The notes under the pieces: generated by a model
The model's input: the letters and a program-made list of their open reading frames with translations, nothing else
What the model was told of the DNA's origin: nothing
Database searches by the model: none
In this document: positions 35,254-44,737 of the stretch, piece by piece
Layout: the number at the start of each line of letters is the position of its first letter
How positions within the stretch are numbered: the first letter of the stretch is position 1
Made by a program: the position numbers and the translations under genes
Assembly (NCBI RefSeq): GCF_013032505.1
Contig: NZ_WQCG01000003.1
Coordinates: 372,001-436,000 of the forward strand
Source of the DNA: Ruegeria atlantica
GTDB taxonomy: Bacteria; Pseudomonadota; Alphaproteobacteria; Rhodobacterales; Rhodobacteraceae
Direction of reading: 5' to 3'
DNA length: 64,000 nucleotides

Positions 35254-37156
35254 GACCACTCGCCCGCTCATTCTGGCTGCCACATTGGCTGCCGTCTGGA
35301 TCCTGCCCGCCACGGCAGGGACGCCAACCCCTCAGGAAAGCGAATTCTGGAAGGCCGAAGTCAGTTCCGGGAACCTGCCACCTGTAGCCGAGCGCCTGCC
35401 GGGCGAGCCGCTGATCGTAGATCTGTCTGCCAAAGGCCGAGACTTTGGAACCCCTGGCGGCACCCTGCGCACAATGGTTACCCGCTCGAAAGATATCCGT
35501 CAGATGGTCGTCTACGGCTATGCGCGACTGGTTGGGTTTGACGAAAACTACGAGATCGTCCCAGATCTGTTGGAATCCTATGAAAATGATAGCAACCGAA
35601 AATTCACCCTGAATCTGCGAGACGGGCACAAGTGGTCAGATGGGTCGCCCTTCACCTCGGAAGACTTCCGGTATTGGTGGGAAGACGTCGCCAATAACGA
35701 ACTGCTCAGCCCCTCTGGCCCGCCCGATTTCCTGATTGTTGAGGGTAAAACACCAACTGTGACCTTCCCGGACGAGACCACTATTGTCTTTGAGTGGGAA
35801 GACCCAAATCCTGATTTTCTGCAGTCGCTGGCACAAGCACGCCCGCCTTTCATTTACCGGCCTTCCGAGTTCCTGAAGCAGTACCATGAGAAATTCGCAG
35901 ACGCTGAAGAGCTGGCATTTCAGGTCGAAGACGCAAGGGTCAAAAGCTGGGCAGCGTTGCACAACAAGCTGGACAACCTCTATAAATTCGACAACCACGA
36001 ACTGCCGACACTGCAGCCTTGGCTGAACGCAAGCTCGGGCAAGAAGATCCGCCACAACTTTGTGCGTAACCCGTATTACCACCGTATCGATTCCAACGGT
36101 GTTCAGTTGCCCTATATCGACATCGTCGAGATGGAGATTGTCGCCCCCGGTTTGGTCGCAGCCAAGGCCAATGCGGGTGAGACCGACCTGCAAGGGCGCG
36201 GTTTGGCGTTTCGCGATGCATCTATCCTAAAAAAGGGCGAAGCAGGCGGAGACTACAAAACACTACTGTGGAAGACAGGTGTCGCATCGCAAATCGCGAT
36301 CTATCCGAACCTGAACTACTCGGATGAGGTCTGGCGCGACGTTCTGCGCGATGTGCGCGTCCGCCGGGCGCTTTCGCTGGCCATCGACCGCAAAACCATC
36401 AATCAGGCGCTCTATTTCAAACTGGCCCATCCCGGTGCGATGTCTGTGCTGCCGGCATCTCCTTTCTATGACGAGAAAAATGCGCAGGCTTGGGCCCAGT
36501 ACGACGTTGAGATGGCCAACGCCCTTCTGGACGAAGCGGGCCTGACCGAACGCGACAAAAACGGCATTCGCCTGCTACCCGATGGCCGCCCGATGGAGTT
36601 GATCATCGAAACCGCCGGCGAGCGGCAAGAGGTTGAAAACGCACTTCAGATCGTCACGGATACGTGGCGCGAGATCGGCGTAGACCTTGTAATGCGCCCT
36701 CTGGACCGGGACATTCTGCGTAATCGCGTGTTTGCAGGCAATACTATGGCCTCAGTGTGGTTCGGCTGGGATGACGGTATCCCGCAAGCCCACACCTCGC
36801 CCGCGTACCTGGCTCCCACGGATCAGGTGTTTTTGGCCTGGCCCAAATGGGGACAGTTTTACCAGACCGGCGGGGACGTTGGTGAAGCCCCTGACATGCC
36901 CGAGGCCAAGCGTCTGATGGAATTGGCCCATGATTGGGAGGCCGCCACCACCGATGAAGAGCGTTCGGTCGTTTGGTCAGAAATGCTGAACATCCACGCC
37001 GATCAGCTTTTCGCCATCGGAATTCTGAACGGCGCACCACAGCCGATCGTAGTGTCCAACCGTCTGCGCAACGTGCCCGAGCAAGGCATGTGGGCATGGG
37101 AGCCCGGCGCACATTTCGGCATTCACCGCCCAGACGAATTCTTTTTCGCCGACTAA
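35246..37156 (+). CDS. Oligopeptide-type ABC importer, periplasmic substrate-binding protein
   Basis: 636 residues. Signal peptide to about residue 25 (ILAATLAAVWILPATAG). The mature protein is an SBP family 5 domain: LRDGHKWSDGSPFTSEDF, FHIGHRPD-type end replaced here by GAHFGIHRPDEFFFAD, and VRVRRALSLAIDRKTI. At over 600 residues it belongs to the long branch of peptide/nickel/glycoside-binding proteins. The ligand is unknown; the CoA-transferase at the end of the operon suggests a carboxylic acid. Confidence 0.93.
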   Translation: MFKTTRPLILAATLAAVWILPATAGTPTPQESEFWKAEVSSGNLPPVAERLPGEPLIVDLSAKGRDFGTPGGTLRTMVTRSKDIRQMVVYGYARLVGFDENYEIVPDLLESYENDSNRKFTLNLRDGHKWSDGSPFTSEDFRYWWEDVANNELLSPSGPPDFLIVEGKTPTVTFPDETTIVFEWEDPNPDFLQSLAQARPPFIYRPSEFLKQYHEKFADAEELAFQVEDARVKSWAALHNKLDNLYKFDNHELPTLQPWLNASSGKKIRHNFVRNPYYHRIDSNGVQLPYIDIVEMEIVAPGLVAAKANAGETDLQGRGLAFRDASILKKGEAGGDYKTLLWKTGVASQIAIYPNLNYSDEVWRDVLRDVRVRRALSLAIDRKTINQALYFKLAHPGAMSVLPASPFYDEKNAQAWAQYDVEMANALLDEAGLTERDKNGIRLLPDGRPMELIIETAGERQEVENALQIVTDTWREIGVDLVMRPLDRDILRNRVFAGNTMASVWFGWDDGIPQAHTSPAYLAPTDQVFLAWPKWGQFYQTGGDVGEAPDMPEAKRLMELAHDWEAATTDEERSVVWSEMLNIHADQLFAIGILNGAPQPIVVSNRLRNVPEQGMWAWEPGAHFGIHRPDEFFFAD

Positions 37157-37170
37157 TCAGGAGCAGCTAA

Positions 37171-38199
37171 ATGGTCATGCTGCGCTATGCGGTGTATCGC
37201 TTTTTCACGATGCTGCTGACTTTGCTGGTGGTGTCGGTTCTGATCTTCGTGATCATCAACCTTCCACCCGGTGATTATCTGAGCAACCAGATTGCTGAAT
37301 TGCAGGCATCGGGTCAGTCCGCCGGGGTGGCCAAGGCCGAGTTCCTTCGCGCCGAATATGCTCTGGATCGTCCCGTATGGGAGCAATACCTGATTTGGAT
37401 GGGGTTTTGGCCCGGTCCGCACGGATTTGAGGGCCTGCTGCAAGGCAACTATGGCTGGTCCTTTGAATTCGACCGCCCCGTGGCCGAAATTGTTGGCGAT
37501 ACTTTGTGGCTGACAGTTGTGGTCAATCTGGCCGCTATCCTGTTTGTTTACGCCGTTGCCCTGCCGCTGGGCGTTCTCGCTGCAGCAAAATCGCGGACCT
37601 GGATCGACTATACGTCCGCCTTTGTCGGTTATCTTGGCTTGGCCACACCGAACTTCCTGCTGGCGCTGATCCTTTTCTATTACGGTCATCGCTATTTCAA
37701 CTTGCCCATCGGCGGCCTGATGGATCCGTCCTTTGAAGGCCAACCAATGAGCTGGGAAAAGTTGAAATCCATTCTTGTCCATCTGATCGTGCCGACCTTC
37801 GTAATTGGCACATCCGGTGCTTCAGCCATGATGCAACGCCTGCGCGCGAACATGCTGGATGAGCTCGGCAAGCCATATGTTGAGACGGCCATCGCCAAAG
37901 GCATGGCCCCGTCACGGATGCTGACAAAATACCCGCTGCGCGTGGCCTTCAACCCCTTTGTCGCTGATATCGGAAACCTGCTGCCATCGATGGTATCCGG
38001 CTCAGTTCTGGTATCGGTCGTGCTTGGTTTGCAGACCATCGGCCCAACACTGCTGACAGCGCTGAAAACTCAGGACCAGTTCCTGTCTGCCTTTATTCTA
38101 ATGTTCGTGGCTTTGCTGACCCTGATTGGCACCATGATCTCTGACATCTTGCTGGTCATGTTGGACCCGCGCATTCGGTACGAGGGGCGTGAAGCGTGA
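37171..38199 (+). CDS. Oligopeptide-type ABC importer, permease (DppB-like)
   Basis: 342 residues, six membrane helices; the N-terminal TLLVVSVLIFVIINLPPGDY and the EAA-loop region GTSGASAMMQRLRANMLDE, then VETAIAKGMAPSRMLTKYPLR, are typical of DppB. 14 bases after the binding protein. Forms a heterodimeric channel with the next gene. Confidence 0.94.
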   Translation: MVMLRYAVYRFFTMLLTLLVVSVLIFVIINLPPGDYLSNQIAELQASGQSAGVAKAEFLRAEYALDRPVWEQYLIWMGFWPGPHGFEGLLQGNYGWSFEFDRPVAEIVGDTLWLTVVVNLAAILFVYAVALPLGVLAAAKSRTWIDYTSAFVGYLGLATPNFLLALILFYYGHRYFNLPIGGLMDPSFEGQPMSWEKLKSILVHLIVPTFVIGTSGASAMMQRLRANMLDELGKPYVETAIAKGMAPSRMLTKYPLRVAFNPFVADIGNLLPSMVSGSVLVSVVLGLQTIGPTLLTALKTQDQFLSAFILMFVALLTLIGTMISDILLVMLDPRIRYEGREA

Positions 38200-39350
38200 C
38201 CAAACACACCGACGGTCGCTTTGTCGACGACGCACCTTTCGACCCGGAAGCCTCCCTGCAACAGTTGGAGCGCGCCGATCTGGACGCGCCGAACTGGGTT
38301 CTGGTCTGGCGCAAGTTCAGGACTCACAAGCTGGGCCTGATTTCTGGCATCTTCCTGCTGTTCTGTTACTTGATGCTGCCCTTCGCAGGGTTCATTGCGC
38401 CTTATGGTCCGAACGAGCGGAACGGCGAACATCTTTATGCCCCGCCACAAAGCATCAACTGGTTCCATGATGGCAGCTTCATCGGCCCGCATGTCTATCC
38501 CATCGTGGCCGAGGCTGATCTTGAGACCTTTCAATGGAAATTCGTGCCTGACACCGAAGATCCACGCCCCATTCGCTTTTTCTGCGAAGGGGCTGAGTAC
38601 AAGCTTGCCGGGTTTATCAAATCCGACACCCACTTGTTCTGCGCGCCCGAGGGCGCAACACTATTCCTTTGGGGGTCGGATCGTCTGGGTCGCGATGTGT
38701 TCAGCCGCATCCTGTACGGCGCACAGCTGTCGCTGACGGTCGGTCTGATCGGCATTTCGGTGTCGTTCTTCCTTGGCATCCTGTTTGGATCGATGGCCGG
38801 GTATTTTGGCGGCAAGATCGACTGGGTCATCAACCGGGTTATCGAGGTCTTGCGTTCGCTGCCTGAACTACCGCTCTGGCTTGCGCTATCGGCTGCGGTG
38901 CCTTCGAACTGGAGCCCGGTTGCGGTGTTCTTCATCATCTCGATTATTCTGGGGATACTCGATTGGCCCGGCCTCGCCCGTTCGGTACGCGCCAAATTCC
39001 TGTCCCTTCGGGAAGAGGAATACGTCCGCGCCGCCGAGATGATGGGCGCAAGCTCGGGCCGGGTCATCCGTAAACACCTGCTGCCCAACTTCATGTCGCA
39101 TCTGATCGCCTCAGCCACGCTATCGATCCCGGCTATGATACTTGGGGAAACGGCACTTAGCTTTCTGGGTCTGGGGCTGAGGGCCCCGGCCGTCAGCTGG
39201 GGAGTGATGCTAAACGACGCGCAGAATCTGGCCTCGATCGAGATCTACCCTTGGACGGCAATCCCGATGCTGCCGATCATCGTTGTCGTACTGGCGTTCA
39301 ATTTCCTTGGTGACGGGCTGCGCGACAGTCTGGACCCATACCAGCAATGA
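38196..39350 (+). CDS. Oligopeptide-type ABC importer, permease (DppC-like)
   Basis: 384 residues. A long first periplasmic segment of about 120 residues follows the first helix, then the core GSDRLGRDVFSRILYGAQLS and the EAA loop REEEYVRAAEMMGASSGRV. The longer loop is usual in the branch found in alphaproteobacteria. GTG start at 38196 overlaps the TGA of the previous permease (GTGA); the stop overlaps the CoA-transferase start (ATGA). Confidence 0.94.
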   Translation: MTKHTDGRFVDDAPFDPEASLQQLERADLDAPNWVLVWRKFRTHKLGLISGIFLLFCYLMLPFAGFIAPYGPNERNGEHLYAPPQSINWFHDGSFIGPHVYPIVAEADLETFQWKFVPDTEDPRPIRFFCEGAEYKLAGFIKSDTHLFCAPEGATLFLWGSDRLGRDVFSRILYGAQLSLTVGLIGISVSFFLGILFGSMAGYFGGKIDWVINRVIEVLRSLPELPLWLALSAAVPSNWSPVAVFFIISIILGILDWPGLARSVRAKFLSLREEEYVRAAEMMGASSGRVIRKHLLPNFMSHLIASATLSIPAMILGETALSFLGLGLRAPAVSWGVMLNDAQNLASIEIYPWTAIPMLPIIVVVLAFNFLGDGLRDSLDPYQQ

Positions 39351-40702
39351 CCTTGATCTCTGCCCTGCCCGCGACTGACGGATACCGGACAACGGGAACC
39401 GGGGCTTGGTCCAGCGTGTATGCGGTCTCAGAACTGGCAACGGCGACTTTTGGCGCCGTAGGTCAGGAACTGGCACGCCTGACGACAGCCTTGAATCTGT
39501 CGCCTAGCGTGCCAGAGGTGTCTGTGGATCATCGCTTGGCGTCGCTTTGGTATCAGTACTCTTTCAAACCCAATAGTTGGGAGATGCCCAGCCTATGGGA
39601 TGCGGTCGCAGGCGATTATCAGACAGCGGATGGCTGGATCAGGCTGCACACCAACCTGCCGCGCCACCGGGAGGCAGCACTCAAGGTTCTTGAGGTCAAG
39701 GCAGAACGGGGCGCGGTTTCTGACGCCGTGCGAAGATGGTCCGCCAGTCAACTCGAATCCGAAATCGTGGCGCAGGGCGGCGTTTCCGCAGCCATGCGCA
39801 GCCGCGCGGAATGGTTGGAGCATCCGCAGGGCCGGGCCGTGTCTCGCGATCCCCTTATAGGGTGGCACAGCCCCCGCCAGATCCACTTGCGAGACCGATC
39901 AAAGGCCACGGCAGAACGCCCGCTTGCGGGCCTGCGTGTTCTCGATCTCACACGCGTTTTGGCTGGTCCTGTTTCAACGCGAACTCTCGCCGGTTTCGGT
40001 GCCGAGGTTCTGCGCATCGACCCACCCGGCTGGGATGAGCCCGGTGTCATACCCGATATCTCGTTGGGCAAATCTTGCGCATACCTTGATCTGAAATCAC
40101 CACCTGGTTTGGACAAGCTGCAAAAGTTGCTGTCTGAGGCCGACGTGTTTGTCCATGGGTACCGCCCTGGCGCATTGGATGCGCTCGGTCTGACCAGGGC
40201 CAAGCGCGATGAACTGGCCCCTAACCGGGTCGAAGTCACTCTCGACGCTTATGGCTGGCAAGGTCCTTGGGCTGCGCGGCGCGGGTTCGACAGCCTTGTC
40301 CAGATGAGCGCTGGCATCGCGGATGCGGGTCGTGACTGGGCAATCGCAGACAAACCAACTCCGTTGCCGGTTCAGGCACTGGATCATGCTACCGGCTATC
40401 TGATGGCGTCCGCCGTGCTGTCGGCCCTTGCCGAAGCGGCCTCGGGTAACTCAATCATGCTGGGTCAGCTTTCTCTGGCGCGTACGGCAGAACTGCTGGC
40501 CATACTCGGCAAGTCGGACACGAAAGAGGTCATCAACGGTGCCAACCCATCAGACTACAGCGATACGCTCGAAAACTCAGGCTGGGGTCCCGGCCACCGT
40601 CTGAAACCCGCTCTGACTGTTGGCATGGCCAAGATGTTTTGGGATGGCCCCGCGCCGAAACTTGGTACTTCGGCACCGGTTTGGGCTTCGCCCGTCACCT
40701 GA
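39347..40702 (+). CDS. Class III CoA-transferase (CaiB/BaiF family), permuted order
   Basis: 451 residues. Residues ~192-370 look like the normal start of a CaiB/Frc protein (LAGLRVLDLTRVLAGPVS, AYLDLKSPPGL, ADVFVHGYRPGALDALGL, RRGFDSLVQMSAG), but they are preceded by ~20-170, which resemble the C-terminal half of the family (TADGWIRLHTNLPRHREAAL, AVRRWSASQLESEIVAQGGV). So the two halves appear in swapped order. Canonical family members move CoA between carboxylic acids, with a catalytic aspartate that I could not place with certainty. Coupled to the ABC permease by ATGA, so it likely activates the imported substrate. Confidence 0.82.
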   Translation: MTLISALPATDGYRTTGTGAWSSVYAVSELATATFGAVGQELARLTTALNLSPSVPEVSVDHRLASLWYQYSFKPNSWEMPSLWDAVAGDYQTADGWIRLHTNLPRHREAALKVLEVKAERGAVSDAVRRWSASQLESEIVAQGGVSAAMRSRAEWLEHPQGRAVSRDPLIGWHSPRQIHLRDRSKATAERPLAGLRVLDLTRVLAGPVSTRTLAGFGAEVLRIDPPGWDEPGVIPDISLGKSCAYLDLKSPPGLDKLQKLLSEADVFVHGYRPGALDALGLTRAKRDELAPNRVEVTLDAYGWQGPWAARRGFDSLVQMSAGIADAGRDWAIADKPTPLPVQALDHATGYLMASAVLSALAEAASGNSIMLGQLSLARTAELLAILGKSDTKEVINGANPSDYSDTLENSGWGPGHRLKPALTVGMAKMFWDGPAPKLGTSAPVWASPVT

Positions 40703-40710
40703 ACCAACCG

Positions 40711-40727
40711 CCGCGCGGAACGCGCGG
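40711..40727. terminator. GC-rich hairpin after the CoA-transferase
   Basis: CCGCGCG-GAA-CGCGCGG, perfect 7-3-7 stem, nine bases after the CoA-transferase stop and 64 bases before the end of the convergent channel gene. No T run follows on either strand, so it may act as a pause or shared stem rather than a classical terminator. Confidence 0.45.
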
Positions 40728-40790
40728 CTTGGCCCAACGCTTTGGGTCACGTCTCGTCAGAGGCGTCACCCAAAGGGGCGGGAGAGGCAC

Positions 40791-43166
40791 TCAGCGATCA
40801 TCTCCACCCGGGCCGATATCGTCCAAATAGTCCTCGTCAATCGCAGCCTGCACCGCACCAGTAACTGCTTCTCTCTGTTTCGGCGTCAGATCTTCCGGCT
40901 CCTTGCCCTCTGCCAACCGTACCGTGACTTCACGGTGCGCAAACTTGATGCCTTCGCGGGCAAACAATTCCCGGATGTCCTGATAGACCTTCTTGCGTAC
41001 CAGCCATTGATCGCCCGGTTTGGTCATGAACTTGACCCGAATGATCATCGCAGAGTCCTGCATTTCAATCACGCCTTGCGACTTCAGTGGTTGGATAAAG
41101 TTGTCGCCGATCACCGGATCGCTCAGCAACTGCTGGCCCAGTTTCTTGATCAGCTTACGCACCTTCTCAACGTCCGTGTCATAGGTCACCCGCAGCGGCA
41201 GCTTCATGATAACCCAATCGCGGGAGTAGTTTGTCAGGACCTTGATCTCGCCAAAGGGAATGGTGTTCAGCGCGCCCAGATGGTGACGCAGTTGGAACGA
41301 CCGGACCGAGATCTTTTCTACCGTTCCCTTAACGTCGCCGATGTCGATGTATTCCCCCTTGCGGAACGCGTCATCCATCAGGAAGAACGCCCCCGAAAAG
41401 ATATCGCGGACCAGTGTCTGTGACCCAAAGCCTACCGCCAGACCGACAACACCGGCACCCGCGAACAACGGACTGACATTGATACCCAATTCCATCAGGG
41501 CAATCAGGGCGATGGTCACGACAACTACGGCCAATATGGCGCCGCGAAACAAGGGCAACAGCGTTGCAAGTCGGCTCTGCCCACCTTCTCCGCCTTCATC
41601 GCCCAGCTCGGCTTCACCGCCGCCATCGTCAATTTCCTGCGCGATTTTCGAATCGATCCAGATGCGGAAGAAATGGAACAGGATGTACCCCATGAAGAGG
41701 ATCACCATCACGTCCAATGCCCGTTCGATCGGTAGGTCCTCGCTCCAGCTGGCATCCGGATTCCAGATGACCACCAGTGCATACAGACCAACAACAAAGG
41801 CGAGAATACCTGCGACCCGTCGCGCCAGATCTTCGTAGGTCAGAATCGAGTGCTTGCGCATTTCCGCCTGCGGCGTCTCGATTACTTCAACCTCAGGATC
41901 CGCCTCGTCGGCATCCACGTTCAATTCTTCCAGTTGGCGGTTCCGATTGAAATACCGCTCTAGAAGGTAGTTCATGGCCCCATAAGCAACCACAACCGAC
42001 ATGAAGATCGCATAGCTGCTGGCCACGATCGGGATTGAGTTTTGGATTTCAAGCACGAGGTCGACAGCCAGTTTGATCCAGCTGAACACCATGTAGAGGA
42101 TCAGAACCGGCGCCCACGCGAACGAGATCAAGCGCAGAATCCACGACACCTGATCCGGGGTCCGTCCACCACGAATTGCGTTTGAAATGGCACGCGCGTT
42201 GAACAGGATCATCAGGACATTGCCGATCGCGCCAAGCATCGTCAGGCTGCCATAGACCATGGCGTAGACGTTGTAGTTCAGTCCGAAATCCGCCACCCAC
42301 GTCGCAAAAAGTACCACCGTAATGTCGTATGTCGCCAGTGCCGAAGCCCAGATGTACAAACGTTTGGCATCACGATCCGAGAAAGGCGGCAGACGATATT
42401 GGCTCAGATACGGGGAAAGAACCATACGCCACAGGTCAGACACCGTGCGCGACAGGAAGAAGGCGGTGAAAATAGCTGTTACCGTGAACTGGATCGAAAT
42501 ATCTTCGGCCTCGCCAAAAAACACGAATCCGACAATCAGCGCCATCAGCATGGCAAAAATCGTGGCTCCTATCCCCATCAGGAAACGGAACACCAAAAAC
42601 GGCATTTTCTCTCGATAGCCTTGCGGATCTTCTTTTGATCGCGCGACTACAATTCGTTTTGCGATACGCTTGCCGTATATTTCAATCGACAACCATCGCC
42701 CGATCAAAAGGAAAAGAACGTTCCAGAACAGGACCTCGACATAGGTCTGTATGCGACCATCCGGGCTGGTCTGACGCAGGATGTATTGCACCTCGAAAAT
42801 CGAATAGGGCAGCGCCTGAAGCCTTGAGTTCATAGATTCGCGAAACTTCGAAAACCGCTCCTGCGCTTTCATAAGCTGCGAACCGTCAGCCATCGGGTCC
42901 GCCGCGGCAGCCTCAGAAGAGACATCGTTTTGTGCGCCGGAGGACACGATCTGACCGGCGCTGTCGATGACAATCACACTGGCCCCGGCTTCGGTCGCGG
43001 ATCGTATCGCCGTAGCCAGGTCACTGTCGTCGGTTGTTTCCGAACTGCTGCCCCCAGCCGAGGGATACCCCGGTATGAGCGAGGTTTGCGCGTCCGCTCC
43101 GGTGACCAGTGTCAAAGTAAGGGACCAAATTAAAAGCGTTAATCCGGTCAGCAATGTGCGTGTCAT
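40791..43166 (-). CDS. Mechanosensitive ion channel, large MscS family
   Basis: 791 residues. Signal peptide at the start (LLTGLTLLIWSLTLTLV), a periplasmic region, roughly nine to eleven membrane helices, then the MscS core: GAGVVGLAVGFGSQTLVRDIFSG, then FFLMDDAFRKGEYIDIGDVKG, and a cytoplasmic beta/alpha-beta domain (HHLGALNTIPFGEI). It is of the MscK-like large type and should protect against hypo-osmotic shock. ATG at 43166; a codon at 43181 is less likely. Single gene, convergent with the CoA-transferase. Confidence 0.93.
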   Translation of the reverse strand: MTRTLLTGLTLLIWSLTLTLVTGADAQTSLIPGYPSAGGSSSETTDDSDLATAIRSATEAGASVIVIDSAGQIVSSGAQNDVSSEAAAADPMADGSQLMKAQERFSKFRESMNSRLQALPYSIFEVQYILRQTSPDGRIQTYVEVLFWNVLFLLIGRWLSIEIYGKRIAKRIVVARSKEDPQGYREKMPFLVFRFLMGIGATIFAMLMALIVGFVFFGEAEDISIQFTVTAIFTAFFLSRTVSDLWRMVLSPYLSQYRLPPFSDRDAKRLYIWASALATYDITVVLFATWVADFGLNYNVYAMVYGSLTMLGAIGNVLMILFNARAISNAIRGGRTPDQVSWILRLISFAWAPVLILYMVFSWIKLAVDLVLEIQNSIPIVASSYAIFMSVVVAYGAMNYLLERYFNRNRQLEELNVDADEADPEVEVIETPQAEMRKHSILTYEDLARRVAGILAFVVGLYALVVIWNPDASWSEDLPIERALDVMVILFMGYILFHFFRIWIDSKIAQEIDDGGGEAELGDEGGEGGQSRLATLLPLFRGAILAVVVVTIALIALMELGINVSPLFAGAGVVGLAVGFGSQTLVRDIFSGAFFLMDDAFRKGEYIDIGDVKGTVEKISVRSFQLRHHLGALNTIPFGEIKVLTNYSRDWVIMKLPLRVTYDTDVEKVRKLIKKLGQQLLSDPVIGDNFIQPLKSQGVIEMQDSAMIIRVKFMTKPGDQWLVRKKVYQDIRELFAREGIKFAHREVTVRLAEGKEPEDLTPKQREAVTGAVQAAIDEDYLDDIGPGGDDR

Positions 43167-43522
43167 CGGGTGTATTTCCAATTTATCTGTCGCAACACAG
43201 GTTATCGAAGCCCAGTGGCGGGTTCAAATAGTCAACCCCCGGGTTCTCAAGATCGTGTCAAGTCGTGTTCCCGGAACCATGCTATGAACAGAAGTGTTTG
43301 CAACCTGGAAAAAACTGAATATGACCGACCAGGTGCTGTCATCATGACGGATGAGCGGGAAAATGATGCAGAACAAGGCGCGGGTGCGAAACTGACGGCT
43401 AAAATCGACACAGGCCGGGAACAACTGGTGCGATCAGTGATTTTGCATGCGGCTGAAAAAAATATATACGATACGGGTGCAAGCGCGCGGAGTTGCACCA
43501 GAACACTAAATTGGGCAAAGGC
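43167..43522. other. 356-base gap before the glycan cluster
   Basis: Between the channel start and the first glycosyltransferase. It contains a possible 60-codon ORF (43344-43526) and a plausible promoter (43443-43470), both listed separately. The first 170 bases hold nothing that I can support except the channel's own upstream region. Confidence 0.5.
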
Positions 43523-43526
43523 ATGA
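43344..43526 (+). CDS. Possible 60-residue leader ORF or TetR-regulator remnant
   Basis: ATG at 43344 to a TGA that overlaps the first glycosyltransferase ATG at 43523 (ATGA), the same coupling used by most genes of the cluster. The sequence REQLVRSVILHAAEKNIYDTG resembles the first helix of a TetR DNA-binding domain (x-I-L-x-A-A-x-x-x-F-x-x-x-G), then stops. It has no strong ribosome site. Either a truncated regulator, a coupling leader or chance. Confidence 0.3.
   Translation: MTDERENDAEQGAGAKLTAKIDTGREQLVRSVILHAAEKNIYDTGASARSCTRTLNWAKA
43443..43470 (+). promoter_or_regulatory. Plausible sigma-70 promoter of the glycan cluster
   Basis: TTGCAT (43443-43448), 16 bases, TATACG (43465-43470), with an A-rich spacer (GCTGAAAAAAATA). 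Transcription would start near 43478, about 45 bases before the first glycosyltransferase ATG. Confidence 0.4.
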
Positions 43527-44737
43527 GCCTAGTAAGAAAAAACGAAACAACCGGCCGTACGCCGCGCATCCTGTTTTACAGCCACGATACGTTCGGGTTG
43601 GGTCACCTGCGCCGGTCCCGTGCATTGGCAAGCGCTATCACTCAGGCAGACCCATTTGCATCAGCCCTGATACTGACCGGATCCCCGGTAGCAGGACGTT
43701 TCACCTTTCCGCGCCGTGTTGATCACGTGCGGTTACCTGGTGTGACGAAGCGCGCTGATGGTTCTTATGCGTCCCAAACGATCGGCATGGGTATCGAGGA
43801 AGTGACCGAGTTGCGTGCGGGGCTGATCCAGACAGCGGTGCAGCAGTTCGATCCCGACGTTCTGATCGTCGACAAGGAACCAACCGGTTTCCGCAGCGAG
43901 CTGTTGCCCACTCTTGAAAACCTGCAGCGGACCCGCCGCACCAAATTGGTCCTTGGCCTTCGCGATGTTCTGGACGAACCCGAAGTGCTGGCCGCCGAGT
44001 GGGAACGGAAAGAGGCCATTGCGGCGACCGAGAAGTTTTACGACGAAATCTGGGTGTACGGGTTGCGCTCGATCTATGATCCGACCGAAGGCTTGCCGCT
44101 TAGCCCGGCTGCGCAGTCGCGCATCCACTGGACCGGCTATCTGCGCCGCGACCTTGGCCCGATTGGTGATCCGCCCGAACAGCCATACATCCTGATTACG
44201 CCGGGTGGCGGTGGCGACGGCAAAGCCATGGTGAACCAGGTTTTGTCGGCCTATGAAAAAGACCCCAGCCTGTCGCCGCGCGCTGTACTTGTCTATGGCC
44301 CCTTCCTGTCGGGAGAATTGCGCGAAGAGTTCGAGACTCGTGTTGCCGCGCTGAACGGCCGGGTCACGGCCGTTGGCTTTGAATCGCAGATCGAAACGCT
44401 GTTTGCGGGGGCTGCAGGTGTCGTTTGCATGGGTGGATACAACACGTTCTGCGAGGTTCTGTCGTTCGACAAACGTGCGGTCATCGTTCCCCGCACCACG
44501 CCGCGGTTGGAGCAATGGATCCGCGCCTCTCGTGCCGAAGGCCTGGGGCTTGTCAGAATGCTGGACGAAAACCGCGATGGGTTGACGGCGGACGCGATGA
44601 TTGAGGCTATTCGCAATCTGCCGCATCAACCATTGCCTTCTCAGGCAATCCGCGAAGGTCTGCTGGACGGTCTGGACTATGTCACAAGCCGCGTAGATGC
44701 GCTGCTTGGTGGGGAACGGGAACGAGCCACCGGATGA
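43523..44737 (+). CDS. Glycosyltransferase, MurG/GT28-like, first of a seven-gene cluster
   Basis: 404 residues. N-terminal Rossmann half with FYSHDTFGLGHLRRSRALA (the GHL glycine loop), and C-terminal half with ILITPGGGGDGKAMV and CMGGYNTFCEVLSFDKRAV, the UDP-sugar-binding elements of MurG-type (GT-B) transferases. It is paralogous to the gene at 47635 (shared HDTFG/GTGHL and CGYNT/GGYNT segments). ATG at 43523; a TTG at 43493 is an alternative. The ATG of the next gene overlaps its TGA. Donor and acceptor unknown. Confidence 0.82.
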   Translation: MSLVRKNETTGRTPRILFYSHDTFGLGHLRRSRALASAITQADPFASALILTGSPVAGRFTFPRRVDHVRLPGVTKRADGSYASQTIGMGIEEVTELRAGLIQTAVQQFDPDVLIVDKEPTGFRSELLPTLENLQRTRRTKLVLGLRDVLDEPEVLAAEWERKEAIAATEKFYDEIWVYGLRSIYDPTEGLPLSPAAQSRIHWTGYLRRDLGPIGDPPEQPYILITPGGGGDGKAMVNQVLSAYEKDPSLSPRAVLVYGPFLSGELREEFETRVAALNGRVTAVGFESQIETLFAGAAGVVCMGGYNTFCEVLSFDKRAVIVPRTTPRLEQWIRASRAEGLGLVRMLDENRDGLTADAMIEAIRNLPHQPLPSQAIREGLLDGLDYVTSRVDALLGGERERATG

